The translations under genes and the position numbers were made by a program. A stretch of DNA of 64,000 bases from Allium sativum (lineage: Eukaryota > Streptophyta > Magnoliopsida > Asparagales > Amaryllidaceae): NCBI GenBank assembly GCA_030737875.1, contig CM060915.1, forward strand, positions 633,456,786-633,520,785, read 5' to 3'. Each line of letters opens with the position of its first letter. Position 1 is the first letter of the stretch. The notes beneath the pieces were generated by a model that was not told the DNA's origin, made no database searches, and saw only the letters and a list, made by a program, of their open reading frames with translations. Of this stretch, positions 37,233-49,288 are shown one piece after another.

Positions 37233-37689
37233 TGTAACGAACCAGAAATTTTGGCATTTAAATTTGAAGTTAGTTTAATTTAATGTTGAAAATTTATGTT
37301 TGCACTAGAAATTTATTTATAATTTTGAATTTAGTCTATTTTAATTTAGTTTTAGATTGATTTTGTAAATGTAAAATTTAATTTTATGTTCAATTTAAAT
37401 GGTTGTTAAAACCTTAGTAAAAATTTATGTCATATTTAATTTGTTATTAGTGAAATTTTAAATGTTTTTGTTCCTTTAACTTGATATTTATTCATTATTT
37501 ATTTATTTATTTAGATTTGACTTTGATTTTAAAATTAACTTACGTATTGAAATTTGAGGTGTATTTGAGATTATTATTGTGTATACTTGGTATTTATACA
37601 TAGAAATAATTTTTGAATTGAATTGTGCCTCATGTAAGATTCAAGAATTAAATGTTAACACATGTTTCATTTGTTCTCAGTTGTTTAAG

Positions 37690-38148
37690 CTTGTTCCCCT
37701 TTTCTTTCTTTGACCGTGTCTTTACTTCCTTTTTATTCTCACCGAACCTTCCCCTTTGATTTTCATTTCTTTTCCCTACCAAACGTTTTCATCAAAAATC
37801 CAAACTTTCCCCAATTAATGGCCTTCGGTCGATTGCTCCTCCCCTCAAAAATCCAAATCACTTCCCTTAAATCATCTCAGCGTCACTCAAAGTCAGCAGC
37901 TACCTTCGAATACCCGAAGTTAATCTCCGACCGGGCCACTTGTCCCTCATTCCTCTTCTCTTCTCCCGTGCATGGAAGAGTTGAACCCTAGAGAACGCAC
38001 AACCATATGAGCTTCCAACCAACTAGGGAAAAAACAATCTGTATTACCTGGAGACACACATCGATATCCATTATTTGCTCCCTAGTTCGAAGTCGCCACT
38101 GTCCACACCATCGAAATCCAAGCCACCGCTTCCTCCTCATCGACGCAG
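37690..38148 (+). promoter_or_regulatory. Leader exon with consensus donor, LTR G
   Basis: A GC-richer segment containing GAACCCTAGAG, ending at CAG|GTGAGT (GT at 38149-38150), the textbook plant donor. A 93-codon frame (37710-37991) starts within it but shows no domain and stops before the donor. Confidence 0.6.
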
Positions 38149-38442
38149 GTGAGTTTCAGCTCACGATTAAATTTGTTTAAGTAGATTAATCTCGTTATTT
38201 AAAATATAATATAATATTAGTTCCATTATGTTTGCCTGCTTGAATGGTTGCGTGATTTAAAATGGATTTTTTTTGTTTTTGGTTCCATTTGTACGTATTG
38301 CATACTGGCTTTGTTCTCGTTGATTTTGATTTGAAAAATAAACGGAAATGTGGCACCTTTGTCTTGTTGAAAATTGATAGAAAGGGGTTTGGAAGTGTAA
38401 ATTCATTTGGTATATGTCGTGAAGGTACTTCCAGTATGGAAA

Positions 38443-38447
38443 TTGGT
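38443..38447. repeat. Left target-site copy of E/F (TTGGT)
   Basis: Five G bases before the TGTAAC terminus. The partner would lie beyond the window. Confidence 0.5.
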
Positions 38448-38786
38448 TGTAACAATAAGGAATTTTGCTCGATCCGAATCGATCACTAAACCGACCAAGA
38501 CCGTTCGAAACCCCTGATTGTTTTGAGAACACGACGAATCAGAACGCAAACAGAAGAACATTTCATTGTTAATTACAACAATTCCATCAGAATACAAGAA
38601 TATACAGAGTATGAATAAATATTGTACATCAGAGAAATATCAGAGATTTATGTACATTACATAGCAGCGGAAAATAATACAAAACACAACTAAAAGAGAT
38701 ATATGGATACAGAGCTTTTCGGATATCATTCCAGCTATAAACCAGGTTCCTGTGAATATAAATCTGCAAAACCAAAACTACTAGCT

Positions 38787-38857
38787 GCCCGTATGGAAAA
38801 TAGGGGCACCCAAAGTTTAGGTTAAAACAATAAACTCCAGGTCAGTCATGTGACTGG
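38787..38857 (-). other. Three-hairpin LTR module, E
   Basis: Same order. The middle stem is reduced to AGTTTA/TAAACT; the loop of the last stem is ATGT instead of ATGG. Confidence 0.75.
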
Positions 38858-39369
38858 TGTGAGAACCAAAACAGTTATTAATCTTTATTTTAAAGTTAGG
38901 TAAATCAAGGGACCACGCCTTATAACACGGAGCGGGTTTCCTCCCTAGAATACCAGGGCATAAAACAATATCACAATGTTAAATAAAGAACAATGAAGCT
39001 ATTATAAGACCCAGGTCCCATCACACAATGCAACACAAGCCGGAGGATAGGGTTTTAAAGGCTTGATACGCTAAATTTCATCTTTTATAATTACTATAAG
39101 TGTATAGTGTCAAAACAATTTCAATCATAAGTATTAATCATGGACGGCATGGGTACCATATATCATGTCGCCAATACTAGGTTCTACAATAAAAAGCGCA
39201 AATGTCGCGTATTGGAAGTTGGATTTCCATACGTGAACCAAGGCAAGGGATCGTCCTTACCGAATTCGAGACGCTCTAGCTCGTGTCTCAGGCAAGCGTG
39301 CAGGCAAGCCTTGGATCGTCAGGGCCGGTCCACCAATGTGGATTAAAATACCTGAACACTGTGTTTCCC

Positions 39370-39384
39370 CACCCTATGGGGGTG
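39370..39384 (-). other. CACCC/GGGTG mini-hairpin, E
   Basis: Five-base stem with loop TATGG. Confidence 0.55.
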
Positions 39385-41337
39385 TCAATGAGTCCAATGA
39401 CTCCATCGGCTCCACATAGTCACTAATATATCCGAGGCGCCTCTCAACCCAATAACCACATAAGTAAAACTCGTCAGGGCATGTCAAACTACTGACGCCA
39501 CTTCTAGCTAGAAAGAAATGCATGTCCTCCCTGATGTCCTCTCCGGTTTATGGTTCACAACCGAGGTGTGAGGCTCGCGAATCAACGCTACACAAAGCTG
39601 TGCCACACAGGCTGTGCTTTGATCATCAACCACAAGACTCTGCTTTTCAACAGAAGCCTTGATCATTTGCATCTTAGCATGCCAGATAGGCAGACCACTC
39701 CATGCAGCCGATATCCATCAATCACACAGAATGATATCCAATGTCAGACACATAGTCCATTTACAAGTCCGTTCTGGGTCTGAACGATACCGGAGGCACC
39801 TTGTACCTCGCATATCCATCGATCTCCAAGTACGTCTGGACGACCACTAACTAATTCCCTCCTCTTGGGTGTACGGCCAATCAAGATCATCAGTAATTAT
39901 ACAAACGACGTGAAGACCTTCGGTCTTCACCACGATCTTCATCCTGGACACATCATCGAATCAGTTATTCAGAATGGGATAAACCCGATCTTTCTGAATA
40001 ACTCGCATATATAATAAACAAGTGTTACACAAACACAACATACGCCTCATTCCAATTCAGAATATTCTTTTATTCAAATATTCTTATACTTTGGGAAAGG
40101 TTCCCATTAATTTTATCAAAGATAAATTCTTTAAATTTATTCTTTAATCTTCTTTTGAATATCAATTCAAATTAGTCGGGATTAGAGAACCACACTGAAG
40201 TAATCATTTATTCTATTTCCCAACCCCAACCTATTCATCCCATCGAGTAAAACTGGTCATACTTCATATCTAACACCATGGTGTTATTGGTAAATTCGAT
40301 TACCATTTCACGTTTAAATCTAATTAAAGATTTAACTAACGCCTGGAGCAAAACTGGTGATACTCCATTCTCGGTTATTTCAATCTAATTAAAGATTCAT
40401 TAAAAATCCACTTAGTTTTAATCTTCCCAATAATCACTATCGATGATTATTTAACTTGGGAAATCATATCCTATCTTTAATTGGGTTAAAGAACCAATGT
40501 CATTCAAAACATGGTTCACGATAAACCCAAAAATCAATTCAAATTCAATTCCAATTAAATTCCATTTAATAGGTATACTTCATTAAATATAAATAAAAAG
40601 ATTTAATCTCTTTCTCAACTAGGTTTAAGAACAGTGTTAATGAAGACACCATTCACGACAAACCCAAATCCCATTTGATATTAAATACAAGGCTCTGAAT
40701 AGAAAATATATCGGCTTATATTCAATATCAAATTCTACGACCTACAAATATCGTATTGGAAATAACGATATAAATATATCTTTCAAATTTCCATAACAAT
40801 ATCTGTATAATCACGAAATCCAACATCGAAATATTCCAAAGACAATTTCGATTCAAATTTATTCCAATTCAATTATTGGAAATTCTGGTTACTTTTAAAA
40901 CCCCTTTCAAATCCAATTTATTTATTTCAAAAATGAATGGATTAAAATTCTAGTTCAAAACTAGTTCATTTCGATAAAAATCTATTTTTATCTTTTCAAA
41001 TATGGAATTTTTCATCCTATTTCTTTCCAAATCATTTCTTATAATTTTACACAAATTATTACTATTTTTAATAATTTTATCAAGGCCCGTACAGTCGATT
41101 TCCATCAACGGCCATCGAACTGCACTTACAGCGACTTTTCCAAATTTGATTTGGACATAATTCCAAATCCAACCGTTAGATTGCAAATCTCTAATATTCG
41201 TTAAAAAACACTTTTCGATACGAACCCAACGGTTCCAGTTATAGGAAAATCTGATGGTCGGATCTCCCGTAATGTCCATTCGAAGTCAATGGTCGAAATT
41301 CGCGAACGGCCGCGGCGCGGCACGTTCTATTCAGGCC

Positions 41338-41338
<1 letters not shown>

Positions 41339-41380
<42 letters not shown>
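41339..41380. repeat. (AT)n microsatellite, E
   Basis: Pure AT run directly after the conserved AGGCCATT phrase. The same site carries shorter AT-rich runs in A1, A2 and C. Confidence 0.95.
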
Positions 41381-41382
<2 letters not shown>

Positions 41383-41639
41383 CATCGATTTCCTTTTAAA
41401 ACGTATTTTATAAATCGTTTTAAGTTCGTTTTCAAAATGATTTCAACTTCCTATTCAATTTCAAATCAAAATTGAATATTCCATATCATCGATATATAAA
41501 TGATAATATTTTCAAAATATTATATTTTGAAATCAATTCCTTTTCGATATTCATTATAAAAATGAATAAAATCGATGTAGATATCATTCACGTCAAAATG
41601 GCGCATATCTAATCAACATGGCTTTATATATTTCAATAA

Positions 41640-42060
41640 ATTTGTTATTCTATTCAACAAATGAATGTTTTCTTCAACATATGAATTTATATTTTTATTC
41701 AACACATGAATATTTATTCTATTCAACACATGAATTTATATTTTTATTCAACACATGAATTTATATTTTTATTCAATACATGAATATTTATTCTATTCAA
41801 CACATGAATTTTATTATATTCAACACATGAATTTTTATTCTATTCACCAAATGAATGTTTTCTTCAATACATGAATTTATATTTTTATTCAACACATGAA
41901 TTTATTATATTCAACACATGAATTTATATTTATATTTTTATTCAACACATGAATATTTATTCTATTCAACACATGAATTTATATTCTATTCAACACATGA
42001 ATTTATATTCTATTCAACACAGGAATTTATATTCTATTCAACACATGAATTTTTATTTTA
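41640..42060. repeat. TTCAACACATGAAT tandem array, E
   Basis: About sixteen units of 20-30 bp around TTCAACACATGAATTT. C has three units at the equivalent place (22094-22165), so E shows local expansion. Confidence 0.9.
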
Positions 42061-42739
42061 TAATATTCCTTATTTTCCAAATTGGAATGAGACCAACTCA
42101 ATTACCATATAATGTTAGTTATATGGGTTCTATACAACACATGTATATAATAGCAATGATAAATAATCAACCATCATCCAAAGTGCACCACACAACTGCA
42201 TAAGCATTAAATATAAATAATTAACGCTTACACAAATTGTCAACCAATCGGTCGACATACTACTAAACAATTGGGATTAGTGTACATCAATATCATCCCA
42301 ACACCCGTGTGGGGTTTCAATCAATCAAACACATATTTTATTTGTGTAGTTGGGTGATGTGTAAAATTTATCGTCCCGATCTATGTCAGTTAAATAGGTG
42401 TACATAAACAAATCGTTCTGATTTGTAAATGAATATATATTTTATTCACATCAACATTAAAAATTATATTTTTAATTATAAAATATTTTATTCATTCCAC
42501 TTCACACAATCAACTTTCACAACACATCAATTAAACAAACAATTTATCCATGGTCTATGGACGACGGGTGTCGGGTGCTACTAAGAACCGTCTGCATCCG
42601 AGTATATATTTCAAGTAGAAAATAAAATAAAAGTGAGGAGTTCTCACCGAGGGTTCCACTCCTCCATTTCATTTCTGAAATTCAAAACAGCCTGGATTTG
42701 CCTAAAATTCCAATGCGATCCTTTCCTGCTATTCACAGT

Positions 42740-43065
42740 AAAAATCACATTTTTTTTAATATGATGTTTATTTTAAAAATCACGTCTTTATAATGACACT
42801 TCATATATAAAAATCATATATTTTTACAATGCCTCTTTCTATATAAAAATTATATTTTTATATCTCTACTTCTCATATAAAGATCGAATTTTTATTTCCA
42901 CGCTATATGGGTAAAAATCACATTTCTATTTTCTACTCATATTTATAAAAACCAAATTTCTATCGCTATTCTACATATATAAAAATCATATTTTTATTCT
43001 TTACATTATATAAAAATCATATTTTGCTTTATCAAAGATCATACCTTTTCCTTTTCAAAGATCAT
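42740..43065. repeat. Palindromic AAAAATCA/ATTTTTA array, E
   Basis: Degenerate units of the same kind as in A1 and C, again just downstream (sense) of the leader donor. Confidence 0.7.
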
Positions 43066-43224
43066 ATCTTTATATACACTACCTATATAAAAAATGATTT
43101 TTAAAAAATAGGGTTTAACTTATAAAAACTGATTTATAAATTACTTTAACCTATAAAAACTGATTTATAAATTACTTTAACTATAGAAAATGGGATTTAA
43201 AAATAAAAATATAACAAAACTCAC

Positions 43225-43826
43225 CTTGGTTCTTTTATTTCTGAATTTCCGCTCTGTTCATATTTGAGATTGCCTCAAATTTTAACGAGCTTCGTTTTGG
43301 ACGCGGTCAGTTTTGTTGGGAAGCGCTCGTCCCACGATCGCAACGGATCCTGTTTCGTGCGATTTCGTCAACGTATGAAAAAGTTATCAACATTTATACG
43401 TTAATGACCTTATTAGAGTAATTAATAAATAAATTAACTAAAATATAATCACCTTCTTCACCAATTCCTTCTAGCCAATGTTCGTTTCACTGCTCGATAG
43501 GTAGGGTTTAATTTTGCACGTGATACGAGGGGCTTGGCATCGATCCGCCACTACCACGTGGACCGCCCTTGAGAAAGCTGCCTGCGCCTCTGACCCCGGT
43601 AAACTCGGCGCCCGAAATTGACCAGAAAACGCCTCGCATCGGCGAGACTATGGGCGATGATAACTTGACGAACTCAACTCCAGATCTGACCAAGTAGGTA
43701 TGGATTTGTAGAGTAGAGAGGGGACTTCGATTTTCCCTTTATGAGCTCCTGATTTCATAGCGTAGATTGGATGAAAATTGAGCTCAAAGATTTGAGCTGT
43801 TTCCGCCGTTGTTCAACTGGAGGGGG
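43225..43826 (-). promoter_or_regulatory. Leader island with donor, E
   Basis: In sense orientation it ends at AAG|GTGAGT (GT at plus 43223-43224). It contains ATTAAACCCTACC. A 61-codon minus frame (43508-43693) has no recognisable domain. The right edge is the abrupt junction at 43826/43827. Confidence 0.55.
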
Positions 43827-43872
43827 TGTGACGACCCCAAAGAATTGAGTTAACCAAAGCTATGATACCAGC
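43827..43872 (-). mobile_element. 46-bp remnant internal region with PBS between E and F
   Basis: It holds the primer site TGGTATCATAGC (sense, 43859-43870), one mismatch from the usual TGGTATCAGAGC, two bases from the LTR F terminus. It then has TTTGGTTAAC and, at its left edge, TGTGACGACCCC in plus orientation, which itself looks like an LTR terminus after GGAGGGGG. There is no polypurine tract for E and none of the conserved internal hairpins, so the internal domain was lost or replaced. Confidence 0.6.
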
Positions 43873-44166
43873 TGTAACGACATGGATTTCGCTCAGACCT
43901 AATCGATCGCTAAATCGACTAAGACCATTCGAATCCCGCATACGCTAACTCTGGGCATACTACACATCAAAACAAGTATAAACATCATAATAATGTTACA
44001 TCAGAGTACAAAATATATCAGAGTATATCGAAACATAATACAGTGGAAGATTTATTTACAATAAATGTAATACAATGCACAACGGAAGACTATAAATGTC
44101 TGGATACAGCTTAAAGCTTCAATCCAGAATCCTGCTCAATATATTTGCAAAATAAAACTACTCGAC

Positions 44167-44236
44167 TGCCCGTGTGAAAAATAAGGGCACCCGAGTTTGC
44201 AAGAGAAAAACAAACTACAGGTCAGTCATGGGACTG
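44167..44236 (-). other. Three-hairpin LTR module, F
   Basis: The middle stem here is GTTTG/CAAAC where the other copies have GTTTA/TAAAC. Both partners changed and pairing is kept. The other two stems are intact. Confidence 0.8.
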
Positions 44237-44672
44237 ATGTGAGAAACTCTACATTTAAAATTAACTTATTAAATCATAAGACAAATCACAGGACCACGCC
44301 GCTAATGTGGAATGGGTTTACCCCCATGAATGCCAGTGTATAAACAACAATCAGTAACATAGATATGGATCTACTATGCATCAATCAACATGCAATATCC
44401 TAATCTACCCATTTAGATTAATCACCACACTTAGATTTTCCAAATCCAATTCAATTTATAGAAATTATTCCTTTGGACTTTATTTCCCGATTTCCATCTC
44501 AAATCATTTGAAATACATATCTAGCTTTTATATCAAAGTAGATTTCACTTCGGGATCTCAAATCAAATCATTTGGAAATATGAATTCCAAATCATAACAA
44601 TGCATACAAACAAGTATGCAACCAAATATCGGACTCCCCCAAGACAAGGCAAAGGGCACGCACCTAAGCAAC

Positions 44673-44674
<2 letters not shown>

Positions 44675-44719
<45 letters not shown>
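44675..44719. repeat. (AT)n microsatellite, F
   Basis: A pure dinucleotide run flanked by repeated GCACCTCCCAC phrases. All frames through it are artefacts. Confidence 0.95.
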
Positions 44720-44723
<4 letters not shown>

Positions 44724-45678
44724 CTCCCACTATGGAGCAGACTACACCGACGATGCACCTCCCACGCATGGAAGCATACACCGCCCATCTCACCCATACT
44801 TTTAGTCGTCCGAGTTACCAGAATCTTTAGCCACACACTAAATCATTTTTATATCCCGAAGTGGGGAAAATCATTTCACAACATAATAATCACAAGTACT
44901 TTCAAAGTATAGTACTTCACATCAGTAATTCACACATATGATCAGTCACTATTAATCACATAACCTTTGAGCTTGTACGTCTCAAAGAAGGGTGTTAAGC
45001 AAGAGAATAATTTCTCCGCCACCAAACAGATATGTTATCAATAGCAACTAATCGAACACGCGATGAACCACAATGTAAAACATAATACATTTCTAAATCA
45101 TTTTAGAAATCATCGGGTTTAGGCCTCAAAATCCTTTCTGTTTTATAAAACATTTTTATAAAACATTCCCTGTCCAAAATCGGGAATATATATTTTTCAC
45201 TTAAGAAAAACATCATTTCAAAATCATTCATTAAATTTTGAAATAAACAACATCGCTAAACACCTTATAGTCAAATCGTGAAGTGTTTCACAAGGTGTTA
45301 GCACACAGATATTTCTACCCAACCCAATGCTAAATGTAAAAGCATATTTGCTCATAAACTAGTCGAGCATAATCCAAACAATCAATCAATCCAATTTGAC
45401 ATTAAATATTAGTTTTTGAATAGAGATAGTATCAACTTATATTCAACATCAAATCCTGAAACCAATAGACATCATATCGGGAATAACGATTCGATATCTT
45501 CCAAATTCCCATCACAATATCTGTATAATCACGGAATCCAATATCGAAATATTCCGAAGCTTATTTCAATTCCAAACCATTCCAATTTATTTATTGAAAA
45601 ATTCTGGTTATTTTAAAACCATTTCAAATCCAATTTATTTATATAAAAATATTGGATTTATTTCCCTAGTTATAAACT

Positions 45679-45683
45679 AGTTC
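45679..45683. repeat. Left target-site copy of H (AGTTC)
   Basis: Five F bases before the H terminus. The partner lies beyond the window. Confidence 0.5.
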
Positions 45684-45988
45684 TGAAGCGACCCGAAATC
45701 CCCCTTATGGGAAATCATGGATTGAATTGAGGACGAGACGAATCAGAACGTAGACAGAAGAACATTTCATTGCTTATTACAACTATTCCATCAGATTACT
45801 AGAATATACAGAGTATAAATCAATATTACACTTTATAAAATATCAGAAATTACAATACATTACATAGCAGCGGAAAATAATACAATACACAACTAGAAGT
45901 AATACACGGATATAGAGCTTTCCGAGTATCGTTCCAGCTGTAAATCAAGATCCTGTGAATATAAATTTGCAAAACCAAAACCACTAGC

Positions 45989-46058
45989 TGCCCGTGTCAA
46001 AATAAGGGCACCCATAGTTTAGGTTAAAACAATAAACTCCAGGTCAGTCATGGGACTG
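45989..46058 (-). other. Three-hairpin LTR module, H
   Basis: Same order; the middle stem is AGTTTA/TAAACT. Confidence 0.75.
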
Positions 46059-46918
46059 GTGTGAGAACTAAAACAGCTATTAATCTTTATTTTAAAGTTA
46101 GGTAAATCAAGGGACCACGCCATATGACACGGAACGGGTTTCCTCCCAAGAATATCAGTGCATAAAACAACAACAAAATGCTAAATAAAGAATAATGAAG
46201 CTATTAAAAGACCCAGGTCCCATCACACAATGCAACACAAGCCGGAGGATAGGTTTTTACCTTATAATAGCCAAAGAATGCTTGATACATTTAAAAACAG
46301 ATTATTATGATATTACTATAGGTGTATAGTGTCAAAACAATTTCAATCATAAATATCAATCATAGACGGCATGGGTACCATATATCATGTCGCCATACTA
46401 GGCTCTACAATCAAAACCGCAAAGTCACGTATTTGGAAATTGGATTTCCATCTATGAACCGAGGCCAGGGATCGTCCTCTACCGATTCGAGACGCTCTAG
46501 CCGGTGTCTCAGGACCCAGACTCAGGTGGGCCCTTGGAGCGATAGGGTCGGTCCACCGATGTGAATTAAAATGCCTGAACACTGCGTTTCCCCAACCTTT
46601 GGGGGTGTTAATGAGCCAACGAATGACTCCATCGGTCCCGGATCGACCGATATAACCGGGGCACCTCGCAACAGCAACAACCATACAGGTGAAAATAATA
46701 TAAATGCCAGCCATTTTAAGCACTGACACCACCTCAAGCTAGAAAGAAACGCATGTCCTCTCAGAGTTCCTCTCCCGTTTCTGGTTCACAACGGGGGTGT
46801 GAGGCTCGCGAATCAACGCTATACAAAGCTATTCCACACAAGCCGTGCTTTGATCATCAACCACAGGACTCTGCTTTTCCACAAAAGCCTTGATCATTTG
46901 CCACTTAGGCATGCCACA

Positions 46919-46923
46919 CAGGC
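46919..46923. repeat. Left target-site copy of I (CAGGC)
   Basis: Last five H bases before TGTAACACCCC. The partner is outside the window. Confidence 0.5.
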
Positions 46924-46971
46924 TGTAACACCCCACGCCCGCTATGGTCACTCTCTAAGGGAATGCCATAA
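46924..46971 (-). mobile_element. LTR I, terminal 48 bp
   Basis: TGTAACACCCCACG terminus and 48 bp, cut by A2 and resuming at 60621. Its last five bases, CATAA (46967-46971), are the left target copy of A2. Confidence 0.75.
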
Positions 46972-47277
46972 TGTAAAGACCGGCAACTCCCCCGTAAAGG
47001 AAAGCGTCGGATAGTTCGAGAACAAGCCACAACAGAACGCATACAAAGAACATTTCATTGTATATTACAACAATGCATCAGATTACAAGAATATACAGAG
47101 TTTAAAAGAATATTACACAGAATTATCAGAGATTTAAATTACATTTAAATACAACGCAGCGGAAAATAATACAATAAACAACTAGAAGAAGATATACGGA
47201 TACAAAGCTTTCCGGATATCGTTCCAGCTGTAAACCAGGATCCTGTGAATATAAATCTGCAAAACCAAACTACTAGC

Positions 47278-47348
47278 TGCCCGTGTCGAAAATAGGGGCA
47301 CCCAGAGTTTAGGTTAAAACAATAAACTCCAGGTCAGTCATGTGACTG
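47278..47348 (-). other. Three-hairpin LTR module, A2 left LTR
   Basis: TGCCC/GGGCA, GAGTTTA/TAAACTC and CAGTC/GACTG stems. The last loop is ATGT. Confidence 0.8.
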
Positions 47349-47884
47349 GTGTGAGAACTAAAACAGTTATTAATCTTTATTTTAAAGTTAGGTAAATCAA
47401 GGGACCACGCCGTATAACACGGAACGGGTTTCCTCCCAAGAATACCAGTGCATAAAACAAACAGCGCAATGCTAAATAAAGAAAAATGAAGCTGTTATAA
47501 GACCCAGGTCCCATCACACAATGCAACGCAGTCGAGGATAGGGTTTTCCCTTATAACAGCCAAAGAATGCTTGATACGTTTAAAACAAATCATTTGATAC
47601 TATAATAAGTGCATAGTGTATAAAACAACTTCAAATCATAAGTATCAATCATAGGCGGCATAAGCGCCCCATCCCACTATGTCGCCATATATAGGATATA
47701 CAATCAAAACCGCAAAGTCTCGTATTTGGAAATTGGATTTCCATCTATGAACCGAGGCAAAAGATAGTCCTCAACCGATTCGAGACTGCCTAGCCCCAGC
47801 CTCAGGATCAGAGCTCGAGTGACCCTAGGAGCGACAGGGCCGGTCCACCGATGTGGATTAAAATGCCTGAACACTACGTTTCCC

Positions 47885-47898
47885 CGCCCTTTGGGGCG
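47885..47898 (-). other. CGCCC/GGGCG mini-hairpin, A2 left LTR
   Basis: Five-base stem with loop TTTG. Relative to C (CACCC/GGGTG) both members of one pair differ. Confidence 0.65.
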
Positions 47899-48882
47899 TA
47901 AATGAGCCACTAAATGACTCCATCGGTTCGAGAACGACCGATCAATCCGAGGCGCCTCGCAACAGCAACAACCACATAAGTCAAACTCGTCAGGGCGTGT
48001 AAAACCACTGACGCCACTTCTAACTAGGAAGAAACGCAGGCCCTCCCTGAGGTCCTTTCTCCCGTTTTTGGTTCATACCGGGTGTGAAACTCGCGAAGTA
48101 AACGTTACACAAAGCTACGCCACAAAGGCCGTGCTTTGATCATCACCACAAGACTTTGCTTTTCAACAGAAGCCTTGATCATTTGCATCTTAGCATGCCA
48201 CACAGGCAAACCACTCTATGCAACCGATATCAGTCACACAGAATGAAATCCAATGTCAGACACACAGTCCATTTACAAGTCCGTTCTGGGGCTGAACGAA
48301 ACCGGAGGCACCTAGTACCCCGCATATCCATCGATCTCCAAGTACGTCTGGACGATCACCAACTGTTTCCATCTTCTTGGGTGTACAGCCCAATCAAGAT
48401 CATCAGTTATCACCCAAACGACGTGAAGACCTCCGGTCTTCGACCATCGTCTTCATCTTCGACTTATCGTCGTATCAGTTATTCAGAATGGGATAAACCC
48501 GGTCTTCCCGAATAACTCGCGTATATTTTATAAAAGTGTTACACAAACACAACATACGCCTCATTCCAATTCATCAGTCACTAACCGTAAATTAATCAAG
48601 AGAATAATTCCCCAAATATTAACCCCGAAGGCCGAAACCAACATCAGATCAATATCCAGAAAACCATTCTGCTTGGCTAACCGACAGTTAGTTTCTAAAT
48701 TTCACGTTCAAATCTAATTAAAGATTTAACTATCGCCTGGAGCAAAACTGGTGATACTCCATTCTCGATCTTTTCAATCTAATTAAAGATTCATTAAAAC
48801 TCCACTTAGTTTTAATCTGTGACTGGGTTAAAGAATCAGTGTCATTTAAAACACGGTTCACGATAAACCCAAAGTCACATCC

Positions 48883-49288
48883 CATTAATTATCGGGTTAA
48901 AGAACAAGTGTTATTTAAAACACTGTTCACGATAAACCCAAAAATCAATATCATTTCAATTCCAATTAAATATTATTTAATTGGTGAACTTCATTAAATC
49001 TAAATCAAAAGATTTAATCTTTTCTCAACTGGGTTCAAGAACAGTGTTAGTGAAGACACCATTCACGACAAACCCAAATCACATTCATTAATTATCGGGT
49101 TAAAGAACAAGTGTTATTTAAAACACTGTTCACGATAAACCCAAAAATCAATACCCATTTCAATTCCAATTAAATATCATTTAACTGGTACACTTCATTA
49201 AATCTAAATAAAAAGATTTAATCTTTTCTCAACTGGGTTTAAGAACAGTGTTAGTGAAGACACCATTCACGACAAACCCAAATCACAT
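48883..49288. repeat. 203-bp tandem duplication, A2 left LTR
   Basis: Two copies, 48883-49085 and 49086-49288, each starting CATTAATTATCGGG and carrying two hairpins with GGGTT/AACCC ends. A1 has one copy. Confidence 0.85.

Larger units (their letters stand above)
37233..38447 (+). mobile_element. LTR G, 5' part, cut by E
   Basis: It begins TGTAACGAACCAG. An AT-rich upstream region of about 450 bp precedes a GC-richer leader (37690-38148) that ends at a perfect donor. The remainder was displaced by the E/F insertion and should resume beyond the window. Confidence 0.75.
38448..43826 (-). mobile_element. LTR E, chimeric and lacking its sense start
   Basis: The first ~75 bp resemble the terminus of LTR F (shared AATCGATC, CTAAA, GACC and TTCGAA steps). 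From about 38520 the sequence follows the A/C/H family: GAACATTTCATTG, GCAGCGG block, three-hairpin module. At the sense 5' side the leader island (43225-43826) is present, but the upstream region and LTR terminus are missing. The island abuts a short PBS-bearing piece instead. E is probably the 3' LTR of a minus-strand element whose 5' LTR is F. Confidence 0.7.
43873..45683 (-). mobile_element. LTR F, 3' part, cut by H
   Basis: It begins TGTAACGACATGG in plus orientation and carries a diverged GCAGCGG block (CAGTGGAAG) and the three-hairpin module. It stops at CTAGTTC, where the family normally continues ATTTCGATAAAAATC. Element H was inserted there. Confidence 0.8.
45684..46923 (-). mobile_element. 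LTR H, 3' part, cut by I
   Basis: It starts TGAAGCGACCCG, like element C (TGACACGACCCG), and continues with the same GAACATTTCATTG, GCAGCGG and three-hairpin blocks. It is interrupted at CACACAGGC, where the family normally continues CAATTTACG. Confidence 0.85.

Noticed and set aside
43827..43872. Start of a separate plus-strand LTR (GGAGGGGG then TGTGACGACCCC)
   Set aside because: The sequence runs into an inverted primer-binding site only 32 bases later and then LTR F, so a plus LTR cannot be followed; kept only as an oddity of the E/F junction.
44558..44912. Frames with runs of Ile-Tyr
   Set aside because: Translation of the (AT)n microsatellite at 44675-44719.
48156..48515. 119-codon frame repeated at 55499-55858
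   Set aside because: LTR pair again; the corresponding A1 sequence (from about 83) carries substitutions and no recognisable domain is present.
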